Below, piece after piece: positions 22,542-32,300 of a stretch of DNA of 64,000 nucleotides. Origin of the DNA: a virus; the IMG/VR virus record IMGVR_UViG_3300046642_000884, positions 120,966 to 184,965 of that record. One strand, written 5' to 3'. The position numbers and the translations under genes are program-made. Below the pieces are notes generated by a model. The model was not told where the DNA came from, did no database searches, and saw only the letters and a list, made by a program, of their open reading frames with translations. Position 1 is the stretch's first letter. The number at the start of each line of letters is the position of its first letter.

Positions 22542-24335
22542 TCAAAAGTTCACTGGATCGTCTTCGTCATTGTCTCGTTCATCGGGACGGACATAGGGAG
22601 AAAACACTGGATTCATGTTGGTTCGGGAGGTAATCCAAAGCTCGCGGTGTAAATTGGCCGTTGACGGCATAACCCCTTGTGGTTCCCGTAAAACGAAGCC
22701 AAACGGCATAAGGTCTTCCTCAATGTCCTCGGTTTTCTTGTCGCGCAGGAAGGTGAGGGTGTTGAGGTCGTTTATATCGCGAAAATATTGTTGATTAGAC
22801 AACCAACCAAAAATAACCAGAGGCATAACCAGATCATCATGCGTTCCTTCCTCCGCCGCATAGCTCTTGCCATCCCGAATAAATCGAGCAAGTTCTTCGA
22901 TGGTGTTTTGGTCATTGATTATATACTGATTTTGCTCAACTAGTAGTTTGAGCATCGAACATCCCTCGGACTTCGTTCTGGTAGTCATTTTGATGCCGAG
23001 GTCAACCTGTGGTTCGTTTCGGTGGGTGATTTGTTTGCCTAGTCTCCCCATAGCTTTGGTAAAAAGAATATTCTCATATTCCAGGTTATTGAATAGGTCA
23101 TAGGCAACCACTGGGCCTAGGCTTTCATATTCAATCAGAACCGCTGCATTATTATAGGCCTTGGCCGTTCTATACATTATTTCCGAGAAATCTCCGGGGG
23201 TGATGGTATTGGAACGAAACACCGCAACCTGTTCATACGGCATTTGACGAATATCGGTGATCTGGAAGGTCGAATAATCAAAGCCTTTGCCCTCCGACAC
23301 ATCACAGGTCATAATGTAAAGATGGTCCGGCTTGGGTTCGACATACTTGTATAGTCCATCCTTATGATATAACGGAATCCTTCCCGCCAGTTCCTTGAGT
23401 TTCCATCCGGCAATGAGTGTTCCTGATGAACCAATGAAATCGCAGTTGTATTCCTGATCGAACTTTTGTTGATCAAAGTTCATCTGCATCATTTCTTTTT
23501 CCCGCCACTTTTCATCACGACCAGGAACTTCAGGCCATCGAACCATTAATGGAACATAGCCATTCCATTTCATATTCGGGGGTATCTTGTCGGCGGGAAC
23601 ATTATATAGTTGTGCTTTCGACCAATAGGCATAGAAATGATTGAGCCCGGATGGTGTTGATATCATAGCAATCTTGGTGGTTTCTCCCGATGATACAATA
23701 GGCAGGGTTGATTGAGCGAAGGCTTCCCATCGTTCAATGTGGGCGGCTTCGTCGATAACCAGAATATTCGCGGCATAACCACGAGCAGCAACGTCTGAGG
23801 TGGAGAGTGCGACAGCTCTGGAACCATTCTCAAACATCAGCGATCCTTTGTTCCAGTCAGTGACGCCTTGTTGGATATGTTTGGGAAGGTGTAGGTAGGC
23901 AAGTGCGGCTTTTCCCAAGATTTCTCGAGCTGTTTCAGCCTTGTTAGCCAGAATTAGAACTGTCTTGTAGGAGTTGAATAAAACGAACCATAGCAGGTAA
24001 GCAATAACTGCGGTTGACTTGCCGGATTGTCTTGCCATTGTGGTGATGGTGAAACGGTTGTTGTGTATATTCTGAATAAGCTGTTTCTGATAAGGATATA
24101 ACTTGAACGGAACTAGACCTCGATCCACATGAACAACTCGCATATATGTTTCAACAAAATAAATGGGGTCTTCCGAGCACTTCTTGTATTCGGTGACTAG
24201 TTCCGACGTCCATTCGATCTTGACACCAGCTCGTTTGAGCAGCGCAAAACCTCGATAGCCGCGGTAATCGACAAAGCGAGCTTCAGCTTCAGGAAGCTCT
24301 ATTTCTCCTAAGCCTTCTATTTCTAGTTTAGTCAT
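22542..24335 (-). CDS. gp17: gp17 large terminase subunit (packaging ATPase and nuclease)
   Basis: A 597-residue motor and nuclease (T4: 610) that pumps DNA through the portal and cuts concatemers. ATPase motifs: an adenine-binding Q in YPYQKQLI, Walker A ARQSGKST (101-108), Walker B ILVIDEA (191-197), and coupling motif ISTPSG. The RNase H-like nuclease has MTCDVSEGKGFDYSTF (Asp about 343), IEYESLGPV and HDDLVMPL near 500. The start overlaps the protease stop as ATGA. Confidence 0.97.
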   Translation of the reverse strand: MTKLEIEGLGEIELPEAEARFVDYRGYRGFALLKRAGVKIEWTSELVTEYKKCSEDPIYFVETYMRVVHVDRGLVPFKLYPYQKQLIQNIHNNRFTITTMARQSGKSTAVIAYLLWFVLFNSYKTVLILANKAETAREILGKAALAYLHLPKHIQQGVTDWNKGSLMFENGSRAVALSTSDVAARGYAANILVIDEAAHIERWEAFAQSTLPIVSSGETTKIAMISTPSGLNHFYAYWSKAQLYNVPADKIPPNMKWNGYVPLMVRWPEVPGRDEKWREKEMMQMNFDQQKFDQEYNCDFIGSSGTLIAGWKLKELAGRIPLYHKDGLYKYVEPKPDHLYIMTCDVSEGKGFDYSTFQITDIRQMPYEQVAVFRSNTITPGDFSEIMYRTAKAYNNAAVLIEYESLGPVVAYDLFNNLEYENILFTKAMGRLGKQITHRNEPQVDLGIKMTTRTKSEGCSMLKLLVEQNQYIINDQNTIEELARFIRDGKSYAAEEGTHDDLVMPLVIFGWLSNQQYFRDINDLNTLTFLRDKKTEDIEEDLMPFGFVLREPQGVMPSTANLHRELWITSRTNMNPVFSPYVRPDERDNDEDDPVNF

Positions 24336-25102
24336 GTCTGGTCAACAGAACGGGCGGTCCAAATATCGTCCACAAGGTCTTCACTTTCCATATAGTCGTA
24401 GGGTAGGTAGAAGTAGCCTTTATCACCCCAATGTGGTCCCCACGAATTCATCACCTTATAATATCGATGCACATCATCATAACCAACAGCCATAACAGCA
24501 TGACCTCCAACCATATCTTCACTATCACTAGGCATTGGAACCCAGCCGGTTCTGGCTACAATATCACTTTCGAATGATCTATAGACGGAAAAACCAAAGA
24601 TAAAAGGATAACCTTCAGCAATACAAGATCGCAGCGCAGTATGGGAATGCTCCACCGCCATATAGACCTTGACTTTATTATGTTCGGCAAGGTTATAGGC
24701 GGATGTTGGAGGTTGATTGAATAGAGTATTATTATTATAATCCCATACATCCTCGGAACAAACTCCTGTATTAGCAAGAGACTTTAGAACAGTTCGAACC
24801 TGGGCACCAGCATCTTTGCTAGCATCTCCCTCCAACACCCGCACATTCCAGTAAAGGAAATTACGAGAAGGAGCTATCATTTTCAGATTATCGTGCTTCT
24901 CAATATAACGGAACAGCGAGCCACCACAATTACAGGTGCACGATGATTCCTGACCCTGATCATATATCCAGTCAATCAAAGCTACCATTTCAGACGAAGA
25001 CGGTAGATCAGGCTCAGCAAGCTTCAACGAAAGCTTTTTGTCTCGAATATCGGGCAGCGAGTTTCGCCAACCCATTCCGTGTTTTCCTCTGACTAGAATC
25101 AT
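24332..25102 (-). CDS. Papain-like (C1A) cysteine peptidase in the packaging operon
   Basis: A 256-residue papain-fold protease with an intact catalytic set: oxyanion Gln49 six residues before Cys55 (DQGQESSCTCN), His201 (VGGHAVMAVGYDD) and Asn219 in MNSWGPHWGDKGYFYLP. N-terminal LPDIRD...LP resembles the entry to the mature domain of phage and bacterial C1-like peptidases. No signal peptide or clear propeptide is seen, so it is probably intracellular or virion-packaged. It sits between genes 16 and 17 with four-base overlaps on each side, so it is made with the terminase. T4 has no such gene. It could process virion or host proteins; substrates are unknown. Confidence 0.9.
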   Translation of the reverse strand: MILVRGKHGMGWRNSLPDIRDKKLSLKLAEPDLPSSSEMVALIDWIYDQGQESSCTCNCGGSLFRYIEKHDNLKMIAPSRNFLYWNVRVLEGDASKDAGAQVRTVLKSLANTGVCSEDVWDYNNNTLFNQPPTSAYNLAEHNKVKVYMAVEHSHTALRSCIAEGYPFIFGFSVYRSFESDIVARTGWVPMPSDSEDMVGGHAVMAVGYDDVHRYYKVMNSWGPHWGDKGYFYLPYDYMESEDLVDDIWTARSVDQT

Positions 25103-25470
25103 TTTTTATCTCCTTTGATAAGTTGTAACATATCGGCAGATGTGAGGATCACTTGGTTTGTTACCTGTTGAGGAGCTTCCTGATGTAACTCTTTTTTCTT
25201 TTTATGAATCTCCATTAGTTCTCGGTTGCCTTCTATCGAAGCTCGCAGCAGAGAAGCCAAGGTGTTATAATATTGCCAGCCTTGTGATTGTTCGGCAATA
25301 TCCGCACATTCGGTTACAGCCTTTTGTGTGATCTTGATGGTGTCGTGGATATTGTCTCTTGCCACCTCGAAATCTTGCACGATTTCTGGAGTAATATCTT
25401 TGGCAGGAGGTTGTTCAATGATTTTAGAAACCTCGTTTGGCTTAAACATTTGTAGTTCGCTATTGGTCAT
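25099..25470 (-). CDS. gp16: gp16 small terminase subunit
   Basis: A 123-residue protein (T4 gp16: 164) that binds DNA and regulates the gp17 motor. The core FEVARDNIHDTIKITQKAVTECADIAEQSQGWQYYNTLASLLRASIEGNRELMEIHKKKK matches the central oligomerisation coiled coil of T4-type small terminases. It is followed by an ILTSADML C-terminal motif for gp17 contact. It lies upstream of gp17 as in T4, with a protease gene inserted. No Shine-Dalgarno precedes the ATG. Confidence 0.88.
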   Translation of the reverse strand: MTNSELQMFKPNEVSKIIEQPPAKDITPEIVQDFEVARDNIHDTIKITQKAVTECADIAEQSQGWQYYNTLASLLRASIEGNRELMEIHKKKKELHQEAPQQVTNQVILTSADMLQLIKGDKK

Positions 25471-25474
25471 TGGG

Positions 25475-25482
25475 TATTTAGC
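25475..25482 (-). promoter_or_regulatory. Late-promoter variant GCTAAATA before gene 16
   Basis: GCTAAATA, then four bases, then the gp16 ATG. The TAA inside is the stop codon of the upstream zinc-ribbon gene. The same octamer occurs before gene 5 (63923). With no Shine-Dalgarno present, a leaderless late mRNA is possible. Confidence 0.4.
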
Positions 25483-25768
25483 TGAAAGAGAGCACTAACA
25501 GTAGTAGAAGGGGTATCCCGAAGAGTAGGCATACCACGACCAAGCCCAGCTGGAGGTCTCGACGTTGTGACCATTGAGTATAGTGATTGCCTTCACAGGG
25601 AGGATCATAACCTTGCCGTTTCCAATCAGCATAATCTCTTGCTTCGGCTTCAAGCTTATATTTCATCTGGCCCCAGTAAAAACACTCCCCTAATGGTCGC
25701 ATGTCGTTACCGATTGGCGCCCCACAATTTGGACAGGTCTTCTTAGCCAGTTCAGGTTCTTGCCACAT
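25478..25768 (-). CDS. Zinc-ribbon protein with C-terminal membrane anchor (96 residues)
   Basis: Starts MWQEPELAKKTCPNCGAPIG at the ATG preceded by TAGGAAC; an ATG six codons upstream lacks a ribosome site. CPNC at 12-15 plus later cysteines (GEC near 29, PPC near 57) could bind zinc. Residues about 74-96 are a strong transmembrane segment (LGLVVVCLLFGIPLLLLLVL), giving a tail-anchored topology. It lies between a homing endonuclease and gene 16. Function unknown. Confidence 0.75.
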   Translation of the reverse strand: MWQEPELAKKTCPNCGAPIGNDMRPLGECFYWGQMKYKLEAEARDYADWKRQGYDPPCEGNHYTQWSQRRDLQLGLVVVCLLFGIPLLLLLVLSFS

Positions 25769-26228
25769 TGTTCCTACATCTCCCAATGTGTTGGATATAA
25801 TTTCCTTTTGTCTTGATTGTTCGATTACAATGAGGACAAGTATATGATGTATTGTTTAGCTTGAGAAATGGATTTGTTCCATTAGCAATCCGTTTATTAG
25901 CAACATTTCTTTGTATCTCCCCACCAAGAAAGTGGTGAGTTCCTTTCTCAACTCGCTTTTTGTTGTTCCTTTTTTGATATTCAGTATCGATAAAAGGATG
26001 AGTTCCATCAGCAAGTCTTCTTTTATTAGTTTCACTTATAATCTGGCCTATCGCTTCCTCTTTTCCGATCTGACCTGATAGCATTTGCCAAGCCAATCGA
26101 TCTTGCCAACGACCATGATGTTCATAAAGCTTTCGATGAGCTTCAGCATGTTCTTCGATTGTTAGTAGAACCGTTGGACCATTCTCACCTCCCGCGTGTT
26201 TTGGGATTACATGATGTTCGTGTTTCAT
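25752..26228 (-). CDS. HNH homing endonuclease with repeat linker and C-terminal zinc finger
   Basis: A 158-residue protein. N-terminal MKHEHHVIPKHAGGENGPTV and LTIEEHAEAHRKLYEHHG form an HNH-type catalytic site. The middle has three NUMOD3-like repeats, R.LADGTHPF, KRVEKGTHHFLGG and KRIANGTNPFL, typical DNA-contact modules of homing endonucleases. The C-terminus TCPHCNRTIKTKGNYIQHIGRC is a C2HC zinc finger. Its ATG overlaps the gp15 stop (TAATG) and its end overlaps the next gene by 17 bases, so it lives inside the operon without a promoter of its own. Confidence 0.85.
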   Translation of the reverse strand: MKHEHHVIPKHAGGENGPTVLLTIEEHAEAHRKLYEHHGRWQDRLAWQMLSGQIGKEEAIGQIISETNKRRLADGTHPFIDTEYQKRNNKKRVEKGTHHFLGGEIQRNVANKRIANGTNPFLKLNNTSYTCPHCNRTIKTKGNYIQHIGRCRNNVART

Positions 26229-27355
26229 TATGTTACTTCTCCGCCCTTCACTTGCGAGGCGAATCCATAATCATCTGATATATCAATCAAGCTCCAGTCA
26301 ACTGTTTGTGAGATATTTGCGGTGGGATGGCCAGTAGAGGTCTCTCCTGGTTGTGATACCACGATTTCGGCTATTCCAGGGTTGGACAGCAAGTTTCCAT
26401 CGTTATCATATATTCCGTTGACCCACGAGACCACATTCGCCACTACTGTATTTCCAAAAGTATAGATCAAAGTGTTTCCCGTGAAACTTCCCGTTATCAC
26501 ATTGACCTGCAGCGTTCCAGTATTGACATTATTGGCAAGATTCATCCACGAAGTTTGGTTGATAACTCCACTTCCCGTTACAAGATTATTGGAATAGGAA
26601 TAGATGTTGGCGCCAGCCGGAAGGCCGCTATTAGCTCCTCCATAAGATATTGTTATCTGATTGTTGGTGAAGACACCAGCTCTAAGATTGAGAGTAGTAA
26701 ACTTGATGATTGGTTTGGTGCGTTCAGGACCATAAAACAGCGCTCGCATTCGGAAATGAAGTGTGTAAATAATCACCCGACGAGTCTTAAACTCTTTATC
26801 ATAAAGGTCCTGATAGTCCATATTTGGACGAATCTCGATAGGAATATCTCGGACCAGATTCATTTCAGGAATAAGTTCTATTCGAGGCACCCAGGCAGGT
26901 TGGAAGAACGGCAGTATTTGTTCTAAAATCTTGGCTCCGTCCTCCTGGTTCTTTACATAGATATACAGCGCAAAATTAATATTATAAGGAGCAGCCGTAT
27001 ACATTATTTGTAGTTGGTTCTTATTGTCGGGATTTCGTTGGACTATTTTTTCAATGGTGCCTATTTTACGCTCAGTATCATAAGAGATACCAGGAGGTTC
27101 TATCTCAAAGGTCATTTTCGGTAGTAATACCGAATATGGTCGATCTATATCAGGGTCAGCTAAAAGTCTTTCTAGGCTTTTTTCTTTGGGGCCATATTCT
27201 AGCGAAACTTTTATATCGGTGATAACACTGTTAGCATCAGAGCGCTGTATCATAATCGTGGAGAAGGTGCGGCCAAAGACCACGACATACTTACGGAGAA
27301 GGTCGTGGAAAAAATACTCGGCAGTTCCTGATTGTGAAGATGCATCCCAGATCAT
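26228..27355 (-). CDS. gp15: gp15 tail sheath stabiliser / tail completion protein
   Basis: A 375-residue protein (T4 gp15: 272) that caps the tail and joins it to the neck. The first 250 residues follow T4 gp15: EYFFHDLLRKYVVVFGRTFSTIMIQR, then KEKSLERL, LPKMTFEI, YTAAPYNINFALYIYVKNQEDGAKILEQILPFFQP and RR.IIYTLHFRM.ALFYGP. About 130 residues of Asn- and Thr-rich sequence with no T4 counterpart follow. The ATG at 27355, after a GGGAG, is preferred to one 19 codons upstream that would overlap gene 14. Confidence 0.92.
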   Translation of the reverse strand: MIWDASSQSGTAEYFFHDLLRKYVVVFGRTFSTIMIQRSDANSVITDIKVSLEYGPKEKSLERLLADPDIDRPYSVLLPKMTFEIEPPGISYDTERKIGTIEKIVQRNPDNKNQLQIMYTAAPYNINFALYIYVKNQEDGAKILEQILPFFQPAWVPRIELIPEMNLVRDIPIEIRPNMDYQDLYDKEFKTRRVIIYTLHFRMRALFYGPERTKPIIKFTTLNLRAGVFTNNQITISYGGANSGLPAGANIYSYSNNLVTGSGVINQTSWMNLANNVNTGTLQVNVITGSFTGNTLIYTFGNTVVANVVSWVNGIYDNDGNLLSNPGIAEIVVSQPGETSTGHPTANISQTVDWSLIDISDDYGFASQVKGGEVT

Positions 27356-27359
27356 GCGA

Positions 27360-28145
27360 TTAAACTCCCGGCTGGGTATTACCCTGGCTGAACGGATCGA
27401 CGTTATCGGCATTCCATTCGATTATATTATTCGCAGCAGTATCAACATTGATATTATCCTGAAGAGGAGCAATCTTTTGTAGCCTATCGGTTACCCAATA
27501 ATCGTGATCGGGATCATTAAGCAGAGGCGTTATTCCGTCGGTATCGGTAACCAGATAATCGAGAATATTCAATGATCCTTCTAGTTGGATTCGATCAATA
27601 TCTTTAATGCCTGTATTGAATTGTTCCCCAGAATATTCGAATAGTTCACAGGTCACTTCCCAAGTATATAAATGTCCCAGTTGGAAGAAATGATCAGTGA
27701 GGTTCACATACATAATCTTAAAACATTTTTTATTGAATGGAAACCAAATCAGATCGCCTTCACGAGGCCTTGCGGCAGAAGCTGTTATCGAAAGAGGCAA
27801 CGGCGGAAACGCTGGATCGTCCGCAATAGTCTCCTGAAAGATTAGACGAGGAATCGAAAAGATGACCTGGTCTCGAATCTCAAGACCTGCGAACTTCGTC
27901 ATAAACTCACGGTCCCCAGTAAAGCCCAGCACGTTTTTTAGATAGATAGCAATGAGCCAAGCCTTTTCATACGATGACGACACATCTGTACTATACAGCG
28001 GATCGTAATCATGAAAGGTTCGGGAAATATAGTAAACGTCCACCCCGTATATTGAAATCGACTCTACGATTAGGCTTTCTAATAGACGCTGTTCATTTTT
28101 ATTGGTGTAGTTTTGGAAAAACTGGTTTGTAGTTCCTACAGGCAT
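27360..28145 (-). CDS. gp14: gp14 neck protein
   Basis: A 261-residue protein (T4: 256). It aligns with T4 gp14 through LIVESISIYGVDVYYISRTFHDYDPLY, SYEKAWLIAIYLKNVLGFTGDREFMTKFAGLEIRDQV, EGDLIWFPFNKKCFKIMYVN..DHFFQLG and ELFEYSGEQFNTG. gp13 and gp14 complete the head after packaging and bind the tail. Its start overlaps the end of a 39-residue membrane peptide gene by 10 bases. A GGGGA ribosome site is present. Confidence 0.95.
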   Translation of the reverse strand: MPVGTTNQFFQNYTNKNEQRLLESLIVESISIYGVDVYYISRTFHDYDPLYSTDVSSSYEKAWLIAIYLKNVLGFTGDREFMTKFAGLEIRDQVIFSIPRLIFQETIADDPAFPPLPLSITASAARPREGDLIWFPFNKKCFKIMYVNLTDHFFQLGHLYTWEVTCELFEYSGEQFNTGIKDIDRIQLEGSLNILDYLVTDTDGITPLLNDPDHDYWVTDRLQKIAPLQDNINVDTAANNIIEWNADNVDPFSQGNTQPGV

Positions 28146-28255
28146 AATAATGATCCCCAGCCCGCGCCAAAAAGACCTACCAAAATACCCGCAATAAAAA
28201 CTATGACTGGTCCTAAATCTAATTTAGCTAAATCCCATCGGCTTGGTGCAGTCAT
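28136..28255 (-). CDS. 39-residue single-span membrane protein between genes 13 and 14
   Basis: A 39-codon frame beginning MTAPSRWDLAKLDLGPVIVF and ending GSLLCL. Residues about 15-37 are a hydrophobic Gly-rich helix with GILVGLFGAGWG, good for helix packing. The ATG lies one base after the gp13 stop, and its end overlaps gp14 by 10 bases, so the gap is used fully. Possible roles are a holin-like or membrane-anchored peptide. No lysis gene is seen nearby, so this stays open. Confidence 0.6.
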   Translation of the reverse strand: MTAPSRWDLAKLDLGPVIVFIAGILVGLFGAGWGSLLCL

Positions 28256-28256
28256 A

Positions 28257-28997
28257 TTATCCTATCTCAGGTAAGGCCGGAACTTCGGTTTCTGATCGCA
28301 TTTTTTGTTCTAGTTCTTCTAGCTCTGCCGAGGCTTCATCGAAGATTTGTTTACCGTTGAAATAGATACCTCCAGGCATTTGCATCTGGCCGAACTTCCC
28401 TAAGTTTTGTCCCCATTGTTTCTTTATGAGTGCAGTAGCATAGCGCATTAGGTAGCGGTCCCCCCACACTCTCGGATAGGCAACAGGATCAAGCACCTGG
28501 AAACAATCGATAAGAATTACTGCCCCGGCCCCCCACACATTAAGATCGGCGTTGATCTGAAGTTTATTTGATATCTTGTTGTAAGAGATTGGCTTAAATC
28601 CTACCAATAACTGTTCTAGCAGCGCAATGTGCTGAAACGCCATATAGTATGGAGCCATAGAAACCGAGGTCAGGGTATAGAGGTCATTCAAGGCAATCTG
28701 ATATCGAATAGAGAACATCGAGGTTGCATTGAAGGCGTCGGCTGGAGGATAGATCGAAACAGCCCCAACAATGTTATCGGGGAGCGTAATATATTGGTTT
28801 ACAACGTCTTGTCCAGTAAGCACATATCGATAGAACTGGCGGGTACTCGCATCGCCATTGAAAGTCTGCCAGTACATGATGGCTTCGTCTATACGATCTT
28901 CAACCTGATTATCGGAGACATTGATATTAATGACCTCGTTTCCAAGTTTGCGCAGGCAATAAAGCTTAAAATCATTGCGAGTTGCTGGTATTGACAT
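28257..28997 (-). CDS. gp13: gp13 neck protein
   Basis: A 246-residue protein (T4: 309). Typical segments are RNDFKLYCLRKLGNEVININVSDNQVEDRIDEAI.YW, then YITLPDNIVGAVSIYPP, YYMAFQHIALLEQLLVGFKPISYNKISNKLQI and VWGDRYLMRYATALIKKQWGQNLGKFGQMQMPGGI.FNG. It closes the packaged head together with gp14. It abuts the upstream gene exactly (stop next to start). Confidence 0.95.
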   Translation of the reverse strand: MSIPATRNDFKLYCLRKLGNEVININVSDNQVEDRIDEAIMYWQTFNGDASTRQFYRYVLTGQDVVNQYITLPDNIVGAVSIYPPADAFNATSMFSIRYQIALNDLYTLTSVSMAPYYMAFQHIALLEQLLVGFKPISYNKISNKLQINADLNVWGAGAVILIDCFQVLDPVAYPRVWGDRYLMRYATALIKKQWGQNLGKFGQMQMPGGIYFNGKQIFDEASAELEELEQKMRSETEVPALPEIG

Positions 28998-29360
28998 TTA
29001 AATGCTCCCAACCTCCCCCGCTCCTGCATAATAAACATCTTCAGCCAAAATCGTTAGTGAAACAATCGGAGGAGTACCAAAATTGACTTTAGTTCCGGCC
29101 CCAGATGTTCCGCCCAGAGGATTGGTTCGAGCAATAGTGCCGGAACCAGCCGCAGAAAAGATACCCTGACCGAACTCTCGTTGGGTGGGGTTAAAGAGGG
29201 AATCAACAGCCGTATAGGATACCCATTGCCCATCGACCAAATCACCGGCAGTCACAGCCGAGGTCAGATTTGCAAATGAGGTTCGTGATCCACCATAGAC
29301 AAAATCTACTGTTCCGGAGGAGGTGGCTACAAAGGATACTGCGTCTTCTGATACTATCAT
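28998..29360 (-). CDS. Putative small virion protein, 120 residues
   Basis: A beta-rich protein with FVYGGSRTSFANLTSAVTAGDLVDGQWVSYTAVDS and FGQGIFSAAGSGTIARTNP, then TKVNFGTPPIVSLTILAEDV. That architecture (Y...D...WE.G.G.y....gtl.Rt.v.s.......vnf...p.V....) is common in fibre-associated modules of phages, and a related one is in the gene at 61273-61851. It follows the giant repeat gene and precedes gene 13. It may be a head or neck fibre attachment piece. An AGGAAT lies before the ATG. Confidence 0.75.
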   Translation of the reverse strand: MIVSEDAVSFVATSSGTVDFVYGGSRTSFANLTSAVTAGDLVDGQWVSYTAVDSLFNPTQREFGQGIFSAAGSGTIARTNPLGGTSGAGTKVNFGTPPIVSLTILAEDVYYAGAGEVGSI

Positions 29361-29368
29361 ATTATTCC

Positions 29369-29376
29369 TATTTATT
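29369..29376 (-). promoter_or_regulatory. Late-promoter-like AATAAATA before the 120-residue gene
   Basis: AATAAATA (one mismatch to TATAAATA) overlaps the stop codon of the giant gene and lies eight bases before the next ATG. It could start a transcript of the neck genes. Confidence 0.35.
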
Positions 29377-32300
29377 AATCGGAAGGACCACCAGACGGAG
29401 GCTTAAAAAGCGCTGTGATCTGTTTTGTTATTTTCTTAAAGTTCCCAACTACGGTTTCGGGGACAACTCCAGAATGCTCTCTAATCGATTCTGTTCGTTT
29501 CTGGACATTTGCCATAATATTATCAGAGATATCTTTCGTAAATTTAGCGATGACGCGTAACCGTTCGATGAACCAGGTTTGCAGAGTGGCCAGGGCCGTA
29601 ACAGATGCAGTCAAAACGATTCTTACCCTAATAAACGAGGCAAGTGACCAGACTGTTGCCCTCACTATAAACTTGATTGGCGGATAATGCTGAAGGACGC
29701 CTGGTCTAAAGACGGCTCTTATTGTTGCTAACAAGATTTTTCCAGCACGAAGCGTTTGGCTGGCTACGATTGTGACTGGAGAAAACAAGATTTTTATAGG
29801 AGTCTTGGCCAGCCGAGCCGCGGGGGCAACCATAACAAGCCAAACCCTGCTAGTTACACGGCTCAGTAACAATGGAGACGACACCAGTGCAAGACGAATG
29901 GCTGAGATGGTTCTACGGTATAGAACGGTAAAGGTAACTGTAAAGACTCGAATCATCGCTATAGTCTTTTGTAACAAGGCACGAGGAACAGCTTGATATG
30001 TTTTGGTTATGGAGACTAACTTTCCAACCTGTGAAGATACAGCCACATTGAACCTTGTCGCAATGCGTGTTATTGCTTTGGCTAGTGTGGTCAGAACTGT
30101 GATTGGGAATATTACTGTTGTCGCCACAGTCTTTTGCAATAACGGAACAGCGGCTATAAGGCTAAACAGCCGTTTCACCAGGACTTGTCCAACCCGCAGG
30201 GTTGTTACCAGCGATTTATATATTTTGGTAAGAGTGATGGTTCTTTGGATAAAGACTTTTGTAAAAACTTGATACAGATCAGCCGTAAGCATTAGAGTTT
30301 TTGTCAGCATGACACGCGGAAGAACTTGGAAAACATAGCTTCTGTTCTGTTGGAGATGACTGAATGCTTGAATAGAGCTTATATATGATGCTCCTTCAAC
30401 AAAGGCCTTTCCAATATGAAGAAATGAGTCAATTGATTTTGCAGAAAACGTCTTGTCTCTCCCTAGGGTTTTACTAAACAATGGTGCCAAACTCATTAGC
30501 ATTAGGGTTGGAACTTTTGTTATTGCTCGGCTGATTCGTGTGGTTAGAACAACCTGATATAGCGAGGTTATAGCAAGGGCTAGCTTGCCAAACAAAAAGG
30601 TTGTTGTTGTCTGGAAAGTTCTTGGTCGAAGAAACGATTTAACGAACTGCCAACTTACCTTTGCTGATGCTAGAAGGGCCTTTGCTGAAGTAATAGCATT
30701 TGAGGCGGAGATAGCAATAACAAATCTAGTGGTTGTTCTTATGGCGTTTTGTAATAATGACGAAGCTCCAAGAGTGAAGATTTTTTCTCCACTTTGGATA
30801 AGTGACTTGAAAGCTATTGCAACAACAGGGACAAAATTCAAGTTCTTACTAAGGTCCTTAAGCAGCGAAGCTGTTGTAGTTGTCATAAATGTATAGCTGG
30901 GATAGTATCCCCTTGTGTATTGAAACAAGAAGGTCACGGTCGAACCAAACAGCAATACTCCTTTGGTAATGGCTTTTCTGACTAAGAAGACAGGGCTTAC
31001 CAAGAATACAGTTATTTTGACAATAGCATTCGGAAGCCACGAAACATTTGTCACCGCTTTAAACAGCTTGGTTACAACCAAATCTTTTTGGAGTAATGCC
31101 ATTGGTGTGGCTGCCATTTTGAAAGTTCTGACAAAAACATTGGACGCAACCTGAATGAATGGAATGGATATGCCGAGGAATATCTGCTCGGACTTGTTGA
31201 TGGTTCTTCTAACTAAACCACGAGCGCTTACTACGAATGATGTGGCTGGGCGAATCAAAGATTTTTGTATCGACGAGAAAGCTATAATACCAGAGAATGT
31301 TCTGGCCATGGCAACAGCCTTTTGTTGTAGGAGAGCTGTACTAGCCGTGCTGAATGCTATTATTTTGTTAAGCGAATTCTGTGAAGCAAAGCTTAGGGCT
31401 GCTAGACCAAAACCAATAGGTCTTGTAATCGTTTTTTGGAGGAAACTAGCAAGATTGATTAAGAATATGGTGGTGCGGGCCAGCGATTTCTGTATCAAAG
31501 AACGGGCAGTAGCATTAAATGTTTTGAATATCGAAAGTGTTCGTTGCGCAATAAAAGCACTGGCCGCTGCCTGGAAAGTTGTGAGCTTAGTAGCTCTCCT
31601 TTGTATAGCATTGAATAATGCAGCCGCAGTAAAAACAAGAGCCGATTTTCCAATAGCTTTTACCGAAGTAACTGTAGCTGTTATACCAAAGAGAAGTGAT
31701 GTTGTAAGAGCTGTTCTTCCCCAGCGAACAGAAGCTGCCGCTTGATAGGTTTTGATTTGGTTAATAGCCTTTTGTAGTCGAGAAAATGTTAAAGCTGCAA
31801 AGAACGATCGAAGCATTGATGCTGTTTTTGTCAGTAAAGCCGTTGTTGTAGTTGTAAAGAGACCAGATTGGGCAAGATGATGTATTGTGCTCTTGACGGT
31901 TCCTACGAGAACAGCACCACCCTGGAATAGCTCTTGCATATCAGCAATGGCTGCTTCACCAATAGCTCCGCCAAAGCCCATAATGTTGCCAAAACCAAGA
32001 GGGAATGTCGAAACATAGCCCAGTAGTTTCACAAGGACTGCTCTGCCGGGGAAAGTAGAAGCTGTTGCCGCTGCCTTGAAGAGTTTGATGGTCGATATTG
32101 TTCTGATTATTTGTGCGGCTGAAACGGTAATCAACATATTGAAAAGTTGTAGAACCGAAGAAACCTGCTTTGCTAGGAAGAATCCTCCTTGTCCTGCTAC
32201 ATATAATTGTGCAACTTCATTGGCTGTTAGGGCCCGATTGTAGGTTTGGATATCATCAAGCGCTCCGTTATACCAGAACCAACCTCCTGGATCATTTACC

